Assembly (NCBI RefSeq): GCF_902388705.1
Contig: NZ_CABMQJ010000003.1
Location: 1-64,000 of the forward strand
Reading direction: 5' to 3'
From: an uncultured Alistipes sp.
Lineage (GTDB): Bacteria > Bacteroidota > Bacteroidia > Bacteroidales > Rikenellaceae
Length of the DNA stretch: 64,000 bases
In this document: positions 17,954 to 26,312 of the stretch, piece by piece
Position numbering within the stretch: the stretch's first letter is position 1
Layout of the letters: each line of letters starts with the position of its first letter
Notes under the pieces: generated by a model
What the model was told of the DNA's origin: nothing
What the model saw: only the letters and a program-made list of their open reading frames with translations
The model's database searches: none
Position numbers and translations under genes: made by a program

Positions 17954-17990
17954 AGAATAGGGGTGGCCTAATATAAGCCACCCCTATTCT
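17954..17990. terminator. Bidirectional terminator between mnmG and ilvE
   Basis: Perfect 14-bp arms AGAATAGGGGTGGC (17954-17967) and GCCACCCCTATTCT (17977-17990) flank a 9-nt loop. The stem is preceded by five A. It separates the convergent genes mnmG (+) and ilvE (-). Confidence 0.85.
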
Positions 17991-18008
17991 ATCTTTCGGA
18001 ACTAAAAA

Positions 18009-19022
18009 CTACAATACAATCGTACACCAATTGTATTTATCTTCCGCCCGGCCGTACTGAATATCCTGCAGGCTCGTATATAAAGCCATCGAAACTTTAC
18101 CCACTTCGCTGCCATACTCATACGTTTTTTCAGTTTGCATATCGTAAATCTTCCCGATAGGGGAGATTACGGCCGCAGTTCCGCAGCCTCCGCACTCCTC
18201 GAACGTCGAAAGTTCTTCTACGGGAATCTGACGATCCTCGACCTCGAGGCCCATATCGCGGGCCAACTGGCGCAGGCTCATATTGGTAATGGAGGGCAGC
18301 ACCGACGGAGATTTAGGCGTAATATACTTACCGTCCTTAATTCCATAGAAATTGCATGCTCCGCACTCCTCGATATATTTGTGTTCGGCAGCATCGAGAT
18401 ACATAATATTCGAATAACCCAATGCATGGCCTTTTTCACCCGACAAGAGGCTGGCCGCATAGTTACCGCCGACTTTAACGTCACCTGTTCCACGTGGAGC
18501 AGCGCGGTCCTGTTCCCGGTCGATAGCAACCGGAATCGGTTTAATCCCTGCTTTGAAATAAGCGCCGACAGGCGAGCAATAGACAATCAGCAGCGCATCT
18601 TTGGCCGGTTTGACACCCAGTCCGGCCGTCGTGCCGAACATCACGGGACGCAGGTAAAGCGAAGCACCCGTTCCGTAAGGAGGAATGAATTCTTCGTTCC
18701 GGCGAACCACTTCGATGCAGGCATTGACAATCATTTCGATGCTCGGAATCGGCAGGCACAGACGCTCGGCCGAAGATCGGAGGCGCCGGGCATTATCTTC
18801 CACACGGAAAAGGCGGACTTTGCCGTCGACTCCCCGGAAAGCCTTAAGCCCCTCGAAAAGTTCGATACCGTAGTGCAGGCACGAAGCCGACATGTGCATC
18901 TTGATATACTCATCGTCCGTAACCTCCATATCACTCCACTTGCCGTCCGTATAATAATAGCGAACATTGAAATTGGTCTTGTGATAGTCGAAACCCAAGG
19001 CACCCCAATCTGTATTTTCCAT
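18009..19022 (-). CDS. ilvE: Branched-chain amino acid aminotransferase
   Basis: The 337-residue class IV PLP enzyme interconverts leucine, isoleucine and valine with their 2-keto acids. The PLP Schiff-base lysine is Lys183 in GDVKVGGNYA. The pattern YIEECGACNFYGI and a long C-terminal domain follow the IlvE type II pattern. The start at 19022 (MENTDWGALGFDY) is chosen over an upstream frame whose 16 extra residues are coded by AT-rich leader DNA. A third parS-like palindrome lies inside the coding region at 18486-18501. Confidence 0.95.
   Translation of the reverse strand: MENTDWGALGFDYHKTNFNVRYYYTDGKWSDMEVTDDEYIKMHMSASCLHYGIELFEGLKAFRGVDGKVRLFRVEDNARRLRSSAERLCLPIPSIEMIVNACIEVVRRNEEFIPPYGTGASLYLRPVMFGTTAGLGVKPAKDALLIVYCSPVGAYFKAGIKPIPVAIDREQDRAAPRGTGDVKVGGNYAASLLSGEKGHALGYSNIMYLDAAEHKYIEECGACNFYGIKDGKYITPKSPSVLPSITNMSLRQLARDMGLEVEDRQIPVEELSTFEECGGCGTAAVISPIGKIYDMQTEKTYEYGSEVGKVSMALYTSLQDIQYGRAEDKYNWCTIVL
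18486..18501. other. parS-type site, copy 3, inside ilvE
   Basis: TGTTCCACGTGGAGCA differs from copy 1 at a single base. The coding need for the codons Ala-Pro-Arg-Gly-Thr does not by itself demand this palindrome. It lies 622 nt after copy 1. Confidence 0.6.
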
Positions 19023-19067
19023 TATCGTATAATTTAAAGGTTTTTCTAAAATTAAAATCCGAAACAA

Positions 19068-19104
19068 CAAAAAGGGGAGCCGGAAACATCGGTTTCCTCT
19101 TTTT
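19068..19104 (-). terminator. Terminator of metG
   Basis: GGAAAC-ATCG-GTTTCC forms a short stem. It is flanked by AAAAAG on one side and CTTTTT on the other, which can extend it with mismatches. It lies directly after the metG stop on the minus strand. Confidence 0.55.
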
Positions 19105-19111
19105 GCTGTAA

Positions 19112-21154
19112 TCAGCCTACTACAGCCCCGTTATTCGTTTTTCCGTCGGGGGAGAGCAATTTCAACTTTCCGCTGGCATCTTCGGCCATCAGAATCATTC
19201 CCTGTGAAAGAATTCCTTTCAATTCGCGCGGAGCAAGGTTCACGAGCACCAGCACCTGGCGGCCGATCAACTCCTCGGGTGTGAAATATTCAGCGATACC
19301 CGACACAATCACCCGCTGGTCGATTCCCGTATCCACGGTCAGCTTCAGCAGCTTCTTGGTCTTTGCGACCTTCTCTGCCGCGAGTACGGTGGAAACACGG
19401 ATATCCATTTTCTGAAAATCGTCGAACTGGATTGTATCTTTCTGTGCTTCAATATTTTGCACCGATTCTGCCGCCTGATTGGCCTCTTTTGTCGCCGCGA
19501 GTTTATCCAGCTGGCGCTGGATTACATCGTCCTCGATTTTCTCGAACAGCAGCGACGGCTCGCCAATGCGGTGTCCCGCTTCCATCAAATCCATCGCACC
19601 CAGCCGTTCCCAATCGAATTTTCCGGCGGCAAGCATCTTCAGCATCCTGGCGGCCGAGAAAGGCATGAAAGGCTCGATGGCCACCGCCGTATTGGCCGTA
19701 ATCTGCAAAGCGATGTTCAGAATCGTTTTCACACGATCGGGATCGGTCTTTACGACTTTCCACGGCTCCGTGTCGGCCAAGTATTTGTTACCGATGCGCG
19801 CCACGTTCATGGCATCCTTGAGCGCCTCGCGGAAACGGTAGTTTTCGATATTGTTTTCGAGCGACCCTTTCACGGCTGCAACCTCTTCGATTGTCCGGCG
19901 GTCGTAATCGTCCAAGGCACCGCAGGCCGGAACTATGCCGCCGTAATACTTCTGCGTAAGCACCAGCGCCCGGTTGACGAAATTACCCAGCACGGCTACC
20001 AACTCGTTATTGTTGCGGGCCTGGAAATCTTTCCAGGTGAAGTCGTTGTCCTTGGTTTCGGGAGCATTCGCGCAAAGCACGTAACGCAGCACGTCCTCCT
20101 TGCCGGGGAACTCCTCCAGGTATTCGTGCAGCCATACGGCCCAGTTGCGCGAAGTCGAGATTTTGTCACCCTCGAGGTTCAGGAATTCGTTGGCCGGGAC
20201 GTTTTCGGGCAGCACGTAACCGCCGTGTGCCTTGAGCATCGACGGGAATACGATGCAGTGGAAAACGATATTGTCCTTGCCGATAAAATGCACCATCTTG
20301 GTATCCTGCGACTTCCAGTATTTTTCCCAGTCCGGCGTGAGATCCTTCGTAGCGGAGATATAGCCTATCGGCGCGTCGAACCACACGTAGAGCACCTTGC
20401 CCTCGGCGCCTTCCACCGGCACCGGAATGCCCCAGTCCAAATCGCGGCTCACGGCACGGGGCTGCAAACCCCCGTCCAGCCAGCTTTTACACTGTCCGTA
20501 AACATTCGTTTTCCACTCTTTATGACCGTCGAGTATCCACTCGCGCAGGAATCCCTCGTACTCGTCCAGCGGCAGGTACCAGTGTTTCGTTTCCCGCTTC
20601 ACGGGCACGGAGCCCGACACGGCGCTGTGGGGGTCGATCAGCTCGTCGGGCGAAAGGGTAGAGCCGCATTTCTCGCACTGGTCGCCGTAGGCACGGTCGT
20701 TCCCGCACTTGGGACAGGTTCCCACGATGTAACGGTCGGCAAGGAAGGTCTGCGCCTCCTCGTCGTAATACTGCATCGAGGTGCGTTCGATGAACTTGCC
20801 CTCGTCGTAGAGTTTGCGGAAGAATTCCGATGCCGTCTTCGCATGCGTCGCCGACGTCGTACGCGAATAGATGTCGAACGACATGCCCAGCCCCTCGAAC
20901 GACTTTTTAATCAGGTTGTGGTAACGATCCACAATCTCCTGCGGAGTCACACCCTCCTTGCGGGCCTTGATGGTGATGGGCACGCCGTGCTCGTCCGATC
21001 CGCAGACCGAAATCACGTCGCGGCCCCTCAACCGCAGGTAGCGCGTATAAATGTCCGAGGGTATGTAGACTCCCGCCAGATGGCCGATGTGCACCGGGCC
21101 GTTGGCATAGGGGAGAGCCGATGTAACGAGGTAACGTTTGAACTCTTTTGCCAT
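19112..21154 (-). CDS. metG: Methionine-tRNA ligase
   Basis: The 680-residue class I synthetase charges tRNA-Met. The HIGH motif is PVHIGHLAG, the KMSKS loop is present as GDKISTSRNW, and the zinc knuckle is CPKCG..CEKCG. A C-terminal Trbp111-like tRNA-binding domain (about 575-680, FQKMDIRVSTVLAAEKV onward) makes it the long, dimeric form. The ATG at 21154 (MAKEFKRY) is chosen; a TTG two codons upstream is less likely. A perfect inverted repeat lies 17 nt upstream. Confidence 0.97.
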   Translation of the reverse strand: MAKEFKRYLVTSALPYANGPVHIGHLAGVYIPSDIYTRYLRLRGRDVISVCGSDEHGVPITIKARKEGVTPQEIVDRYHNLIKKSFEGLGMSFDIYSRTTSATHAKTASEFFRKLYDEGKFIERTSMQYYDEEAQTFLADRYIVGTCPKCGNDRAYGDQCEKCGSTLSPDELIDPHSAVSGSVPVKRETKHWYLPLDEYEGFLREWILDGHKEWKTNVYGQCKSWLDGGLQPRAVSRDLDWGIPVPVEGAEGKVLYVWFDAPIGYISATKDLTPDWEKYWKSQDTKMVHFIGKDNIVFHCIVFPSMLKAHGGYVLPENVPANEFLNLEGDKISTSRNWAVWLHEYLEEFPGKEDVLRYVLCANAPETKDNDFTWKDFQARNNNELVAVLGNFVNRALVLTQKYYGGIVPACGALDDYDRRTIEEVAAVKGSLENNIENYRFREALKDAMNVARIGNKYLADTEPWKVVKTDPDRVKTILNIALQITANTAVAIEPFMPFSAARMLKMLAAGKFDWERLGAMDLMEAGHRIGEPSLLFEKIEDDVIQRQLDKLAATKEANQAAESVQNIEAQKDTIQFDDFQKMDIRVSTVLAAEKVAKTKKLLKLTVDTGIDQRVIVSGIAEYFTPEELIGRQVLVLVNLAPRELKGILSQGMILMAEDASGKLKLLSPDGKTNNGAVVG

Positions 21155-21170
21155 ATTCAAGATATACAGT

Positions 21171-21198
21171 ATTACTAATTTCTGTCAAAATTAGTAAT
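21171..21198. promoter_or_regulatory. Perfect 11-bp inverted repeat upstream of metG (possible operator)
   Basis: ATTACTAATTT (21171-21181) and AAATTAGTAAT (21188-21198) flank a 6-nt centre, CTGTCA. The AT-rich dyad ends 17 nt before the metG ATG, where a repressor or activator site would be expected. It could also form a hairpin in the leader. It lacks a T-run and does not follow a gene end, so it is unlikely to be a terminator. Confidence 0.5.
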
Positions 21199-21353
21199 TT
21201 TTGGGTTAAAGAAAAAGCAAAGCACCATTATTTGTTTACGGTCGTTAAGAAAGAGCGTAACCGGTCAAGAAGGAATCGGTGCATCCGCCGCACTTTTTCC
21301 GGCACGGGCGGTCGAATATCCGCGAATCGCCCGGAGCGCCTGTCCGGAAAAAC

Positions 21354-21383
21354 GAATAAAGCGTGCACATGCACGCTTTATTC
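21354..21383 (-). terminator. Terminator of the S46 peptidase gene
   Basis: Perfect 14-bp arms GAATAAAGCGTGCA and TGCACGCTTTATTC are separated by CA. On the minus strand they are followed by GTTTTT. It lies 49 nt after the peptidase stop. Confidence 0.85.
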
Positions 21384-21432
21384 CTGCCGGCAGCACCCGA
21401 AAATCCGTTTGCTGCCGTACACCTTGCGGACG

Positions 21433-23547
21433 TTACCGAATATCCAGTTCGTCCAGGAGCCAGCCCGCTCCGGCGAATTTGTCGATTACGAACAACACAT
21501 AGCGGATGTCTACCGAAATCGTGCGCTGCAGCTCGGGCTCGAAAGCCACGTCGCCCGACATCGCCTCCCAGTTGCCGTCGAACGCCAAGCCGATCAGTTC
21601 GCCCTTGTCATTGAGCACCGGCGAGCCCGAGTTGCCGCCCGTAATATCGCAGTCGGCCAGAAACGCCACGGGCAGTTCGCCCCTGTCGTTGGCATAACGG
21701 CCGAAGTCACGCGCCGCATAGAGCTCCTTGAGCTTTTCCGGTACGGTGAATTCGGTGGGATTCTGCGGATTTTCCTTCTCCATAACGCCCTTGAGCGTCG
21801 TATAGTAATTGTATTCGATTCCGTCGGCCGGCGAATAAGGCAGCACGCGGCCGTAGGTAAGGCGCAGCGTGAAGTTGGCATCCGAAGCCCATGCCTTTTT
21901 CGGGTTCTGAAGCATCAGCCCGGCTACGTATTTGCGGCTTCCTTCGTTGTATTTCTCCACGAAAGGCTTGCGTGCCGCGGAGAGTTCGCCGTACTTTTCC
22001 ATAACCGACCGCATAAACGGCACCACCGGGTCGGAAGTGTACTTTTCGACCGAAAAATCGTCAATCAGACCATTCACCTTCTCTTCCGAAACGAAGAGCG
22101 AATTGTCGAACATGTAATCTACATAAGCATCCGTATCGCCGCCGAAATCCTTGTCGACAATCTCCGTGTAGAACGACGGCAGGTCGGTCATGTGCTCGTG
22201 GGCGATTTTCAGCATGCGCTTGGCCACCTTGCGGTCGGTCGGGGCGTTGTAATCCTTGTACCAGTTGGCCATCGACTCTTTGGAACGCTCGGGATTCTTT
22301 ATTTCGCTCCGGTTGTCGAGCATCCGCGCAGGCGTCATGATTTCGATTGCGCGGAGGAACGCCTCGTCGATATACTGCCGGTCGTCGTCGACAGAGGCCA
22401 ATCCCTCCATCGCCTCGCGCACCTTGGGCAGTGCGTCGATATACCCCTCTTCGGGCAGCGTATTCTTTTCGGCCCAGGCCTGGAAAGCCGCCTCCTGCTC
22501 CTGCTTGCGCTCCTTGACGCCCAGCTTGCGAATGCCGCGCGACTTGCCGATCGAGTTCTTCCAGTAATTCGACGATGAAGCGTACTTCGACGCATACTGG
22601 ATACGCACCTTGTCGCTGGCCGCCATATCCTCTTTGAGAATAGCTTGCCTCTCCCCGCGGATGAAGATGCGGTTGGGATTGGCAATCGTCAGCATATTGT
22701 CGATCTCATACGAAGTCATATACCGCTGCGTGGAGCCGGGAAATCCCATAATCATGGCGAAGTCGCCCTCCTTGTATCCGCCGAGCGACACTTTCAGGTA
22801 TTTCTCGGCCTTGTAAGGGCGGTTTTCGGGCGAATAAGCGGCAGGCCTGTTGTCGGGTCCGGCATAGACGCGAAAGACCGAGAAATCGCCCGTATGACGC
22901 GGCCACATCCAGTTGTCCGTTTCGCCGCCGAATTTGCCGATCGAGGTCGGGGGCGTTCCCACCAGACGCACGTCGCCGAAGATTTCAATCACGAATGCGA
23001 AATACTGGTTGCCGCCGAAAAAGGGCTTGATTTCGATTGCCATGCCGGGATTTGCCGCCTGCAGCTCGCCGATAAGGTTTTTCGTATTCTCCGCCACAAT
23101 CCGCTCGTACTCCTGCTGGCCGGCAATGCCGGGTACGTTCCCCACGATTTCCGCCGTCACGTCGCTGATGGAGCGGATAAAACGCACTTTCAGCCCGGGA
23201 GCGGGAATCTCCTCGGCATGCGACATGGCCCAGAAACCGTTTTTCAGGTAATCGTGCTCTACCGACGACAACGACTGAATCGAACCGTAACCGCAGTGGT
23301 GGTTGGTGAAAAGCAGGCCGTCGGGCGATACGATTTCACCCGTACATCCGCCCCCGAAAATCACGATGGCGTCTTTGAGCGACGATTTGTTGATACTGTA
23401 AATATCCTCGGCCGAAAGTTTGCATCCGCGCGCCTTCATATCCCTGATATTCATTTTCTGGAGATACGGAAGCATCCACATGCCCTCGTCCGCAAACGCC
23501 GTCAGCGACACGCAAACCGCCGTCAGCAATAAAATGATTTTTTTCAT
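21433..23547 (-). CDS. S46 family dipeptidyl-peptidase (DPP7-type)
   Basis: The 704-residue exopeptidase has a signal peptide cleaved near Ala19 and acts in the periplasm, releasing dipeptides from peptide N-termini. The catalytic His lies in TNHHCG (His83/84) and the nucleophile is Ser640 in TGGNSGSPV. The residue 18 positions after this Ser sets P1 preference in the family: Arg in the Asp/Glu-specific DPP11, Gly in DPP7. Here it is Gly658 (AFDGNW), so hydrophobic P1 specificity is inferred. The gene follows the K+ transporter by 26 nt and may share its transcript. Confidence 0.93.
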   Translation of the reverse strand: MKKIILLLTAVCVSLTAFADEGMWMLPYLQKMNIRDMKARGCKLSAEDIYSINKSSLKDAIVIFGGGCTGEIVSPDGLLFTNHHCGYGSIQSLSSVEHDYLKNGFWAMSHAEEIPAPGLKVRFIRSISDVTAEIVGNVPGIAGQQEYERIVAENTKNLIGELQAANPGMAIEIKPFFGGNQYFAFVIEIFGDVRLVGTPPTSIGKFGGETDNWMWPRHTGDFSVFRVYAGPDNRPAAYSPENRPYKAEKYLKVSLGGYKEGDFAMIMGFPGSTQRYMTSYEIDNMLTIANPNRIFIRGERQAILKEDMAASDKVRIQYASKYASSSNYWKNSIGKSRGIRKLGVKERKQEQEAAFQAWAEKNTLPEEGYIDALPKVREAMEGLASVDDDRQYIDEAFLRAIEIMTPARMLDNRSEIKNPERSKESMANWYKDYNAPTDRKVAKRMLKIAHEHMTDLPSFYTEIVDKDFGGDTDAYVDYMFDNSLFVSEEKVNGLIDDFSVEKYTSDPVVPFMRSVMEKYGELSAARKPFVEKYNEGSRKYVAGLMLQNPKKAWASDANFTLRLTYGRVLPYSPADGIEYNYYTTLKGVMEKENPQNPTEFTVPEKLKELYAARDFGRYANDRGELPVAFLADCDITGGNSGSPVLNDKGELIGLAFDGNWEAMSGDVAFEPELQRTISVDIRYVLFVIDKFAGAGWLLDELDIR

Positions 23548-23573
23548 AAGCTATCTGTTTAAAATATAGTTCA

Positions 23574-24986
23574 CTATACCGCCAGGTCGTCCTCCCGGCT
23601 GCGGTTCCCTTCGCGCTCCATGCGCACCAACATCGCATTGCCGATGGTCACCACCCCCACACGGCCTACGAACATCAGCGCGATAAGTACCAGTTTTCCG
23701 GCAGTGGTGAGCGTCGCACTGACCCCGGACGACAGTCCCACGGTACCCAACGCCGATGCGGCCTCGAACATCAGGGGCAGGAAACCGCTCCTGCCGCCCT
23801 CGGTCATGGTCAGCAGATAGGTGCCGAAGAAGAGGACGACCGTGTAGAACACGAAAATCGTCAGGGCGTCGTCCACACGGTAGGCGGGAATCCTGCGGCC
23901 CGCGAGCGTCACTTCACGGCGCAGCCCGAGCCGGCTTTTGACATAGGCGAAGACAGCCGATACGGTGGTGGATTTCAAGCCGCCGCCCGTACCCGAAGGC
24001 GATGCGCCCACATACATGATAACCGTCAGCACGAAAAGCGACAGGGGCATCACGCTGCCGACGTCCACCGTGTTGTAACCCACCGTCGTCATGGCCGACA
24101 TGGTCTGGAATACCGACACCATCAGCCGCTTGCCGGGCGCGAATCCTGCAAACGAAGGTTCGAAGAAATAGAGGTGGAATGTCCCCCACAGGGTCACGAT
24201 CAGCGTGATGGAGAGGATGACCTTCGTGGTGAAGGTAATGCGGTGCGCACGCTCCGACACCTTACGCCACAAATCCGAAATGACGATGAACCCCATGGCC
24301 CCGGCATAGCTGAGCACCATGATTACCAGGTTGAGCGGAACGTTGCCCGCAAAGCGCACGAGATTATCGGGAAAGATACTAAAGCCGGCCGTGCAGAAAG
24401 CCGAAATGCTGTGGAACACGGCGCTCCACAACGGCCCTTCCACCCCTTCCGACCGGAAGATCGGGTAAAGCAGCAGGACACCCGCAGCCTCGAAGAAAAG
24501 CGTATACTTCAAAATGGAAGCGGCCATATCCCCGGCCGAAAAATTCTCGGGCAGGGAAAACTGTTTGCGGAATGCCCCGGCCCTCACGCCGACGAAATGG
24601 TGCGTCACGCGGTACATCACGAACGTCGAGAGGGTCATATACCCAATTCCCCCCAACTGGATGAGCAGCAGGATGAGCAGCTGCCCCCAGAAGGTGTAAT
24701 CCGCCGACACGTCCACCGTGGAGAGTCCCGTCGTGGAAACGGCCGATATCGCCGTGAACAGGTTATCCACGAACGACACGTCGCCGCACAGCATGAAAGG
24801 CAGGCACAACAGCACGCCGCCAATCAGAAAATAGGAGAGATACCCCACGGTCAGCTGCCGCTGGGGCGAGGAGCAGATATACCCGAACGTGAAGAAGCGC
24901 TCCACGTCGAATTTCAACAACCAGTGGCCCAGGTGGCGTTTCACATACCCCGCACCGCGCATCAGGTTTCTCCACAGTTTCCTCAT
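23574..24986 (-). CDS. TrkH/KtrB-type potassium uptake membrane subunit
   Basis: The 470-residue channel-like subunit has four membrane-pore-membrane repeats. The selectivity-filter glycines are Gly87 (STTGLST), Gly201 (CTAGFS), Gly303 (TTVGYN) and Gly417 (GTVGLS). A glycine-rich gate segment (SGTGGGLKST, about 331-340) is also present. Such proteins take up K+ with Na+ or H+ under control of a cytosolic RCK subunit (KtrA/TrkA), which is not encoded nearby. An upstream in-frame start was rejected, since its 53 extra residues overlap nadA and lack family similarity. The ATG at 24986 lies 8 nt after the nadA stop. Confidence 0.93.
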   Translation of the reverse strand: MRKLWRNLMRGAGYVKRHLGHWLLKFDVERFFTFGYICSSPQRQLTVGYLSYFLIGGVLLCLPFMLCGDVSFVDNLFTAISAVSTTGLSTVDVSADYTFWGQLLILLLIQLGGIGYMTLSTFVMYRVTHHFVGVRAGAFRKQFSLPENFSAGDMAASILKYTLFFEAAGVLLLYPIFRSEGVEGPLWSAVFHSISAFCTAGFSIFPDNLVRFAGNVPLNLVIMVLSYAGAMGFIVISDLWRKVSERAHRITFTTKVILSITLIVTLWGTFHLYFFEPSFAGFAPGKRLMVSVFQTMSAMTTVGYNTVDVGSVMPLSLFVLTVIMYVGASPSGTGGGLKSTTVSAVFAYVKSRLGLRREVTLAGRRIPAYRVDDALTIFVFYTVVLFFGTYLLTMTEGGRSGFLPLMFEAASALGTVGLSSGVSATLTTAGKLVLIALMFVGRVGVVTIGNAMLVRMEREGNRSREDDLAV

Positions 24987-24994
24987 AGGCCTTT

Positions 24995-25936
24995 CTACCG
25001 GATTGCTATCATGTTGCGGATAGACCGCTCGGCGTCGCGACGGACCGCTTCGTCGAGCACAATCTCCGGCGCTTCGTTTTCGAGGCACGCGCAGATATTC
25101 TCCAGCGTCACCATTTTCATATACCTGCAGTTGTTGCAGCCGCACGTTTCATCGTCGGGCGGTGCCGGGATAAAATGCTTCCCGGGATAGCGTTTCTTCA
25201 TCTCGGCGAGGATTCCCGACTCGGTCACGACGATAAACTCCTCCGCACCGCTGCTTCCGCAGTAGTCGAGTATGGCCGCCGTCGAACCCACGAAATCCGC
25301 CACTTCGACGATATAGGCCCGGCATTCGGGATGCACGACGACTTTTGCCGCGGGATGCTCTTTTTTGAGCTTCAGCAATTTTTCGAGCGAAAACTCCTCG
25401 TGCACATGGCAGGCCCCGTCCCACAGCACCATATTCTCGCGTCCGGTCAGCTTCTGGATATAGGCGCCGAGGTTCCGGTCGGGCGCGAAAATCACGGGCT
25501 TGTCGGCAGGAATCGACTCCACGACCTTCAGCGCGTTCGACGAGGTGCAGCAAATGTCCGTCAGCGCCTTTACGCCGACGGTCGTATTGACATACGAAAC
25601 GACCGTATGGCCGGGGTACTTCGCCTTGAACGCCGCGAAATCCCGTGCGTTGCACGATTCGGCCAGCGAGCATCCCGCTTCGGGGCAGGGAATGAGCACC
25701 TTTTTGTCGGGACAAAGCACCTTGGCGGTTTCGGCCATGAAGTGTACGCCGGCGAAGAGGATGATATCCGCATCGACCGACTGCGCCTTGACCGACAGGG
25801 CGAGCGAATCGCCCAGGAAGTCTGCCGCCTCCTGCACTTCGGGCGTGGTATAGTAGTGCGCCAGAATCACGGCGCGTTTTTCCCGTTTGAGTTCCTCAAT
25901 CCGGCGGCGCAGGGCTTCGGAGTTGTTAACGTTCAT
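24995..25936 (-). CDS. nadA: Quinolinate synthase
   Basis: The 313-residue [4Fe-4S] enzyme condenses iminoaspartate with dihydroxyacetone phosphate to quinolinate in NAD synthesis. Likely cluster ligands are Cys89 (EAGCSLAES), Cys176 (DGACHVHEEF) and one of Cys265/267/270 (CGCNNCRYMK). The 87-residue spacing between the first two matches the E. coli enzyme. It leads a compact run with the K+ transporter and S46 peptidase. No nadB or nadC is in the window. Upstream is the AT-rich spacer discussed as a possible origin. Confidence 0.96.
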   Translation of the reverse strand: MNVNNSEALRRRIEELKREKRAVILAHYYTTPEVQEAADFLGDSLALSVKAQSVDADIILFAGVHFMAETAKVLCPDKKVLIPCPEAGCSLAESCNARDFAAFKAKYPGHTVVSYVNTTVGVKALTDICCTSSNALKVVESIPADKPVIFAPDRNLGAYIQKLTGRENMVLWDGACHVHEEFSLEKLLKLKKEHPAAKVVVHPECRAYIVEVADFVGSTAAILDYCGSSGAEEFIVVTESGILAEMKKRYPGKHFIPAPPDDETCGCNNCRYMKMVTLENICACLENEAPEIVLDEAVRRDAERSIRNMIAIR

Positions 25937-26312
25937 TTTTTATTTTTACTTTATATTGATTTTAATAAAGAAATAAGAATAGAAATAATAGCTGTTGATA
26001 CTGTTCACAAGTTTTCCCGGAAAATATCGCTCAACATTCTGTCCCCCTCTTTTCCTTCCTTTATTATTTTAAACGGCTCGTCTTCAAAAATATATACTAA
26101 TAATCAACAATTGTTGAAAACCGTTATCGACATTTCGACACTCCTTTTTTGTGAACATTCTGTTCCGTTTTCCGGCTTCGGGCGCTGACTATAATTCCGC
26201 ATAACTTTTTTTGGTTTCCGGCAAAACTTGTATATACCCTGCCGGATTCGGGATTTGCAAGCCCGCGGAGCGGAAAGTTATCATTAGTTGTCGCCGTTTA
26301 TCAACAGGTTTC
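25937..26312. other. AT-rich intergenic region with DnaA-box-like motifs, candidate oriC
   Basis: This 376-nt non-coding stretch is far more AT-rich than its surroundings, especially 25937-25991. One-mismatch matches to the DnaA box TTATCCACA occur as TTATCGACA (26124-26132) and TTATCAACA (26298-26306). Weaker ones are TAATCAACA (26101-26109), TTTTCAACA on the minus strand (26112-26120) and GTATCAACA on the minus strand (25993-26001). No coding frame or strong terminator is seen. Its size and the parS cluster 7.5-8 kb away make an origin plausible. A plain AT-rich nadA promoter region is the alternative. Confidence 0.35.
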
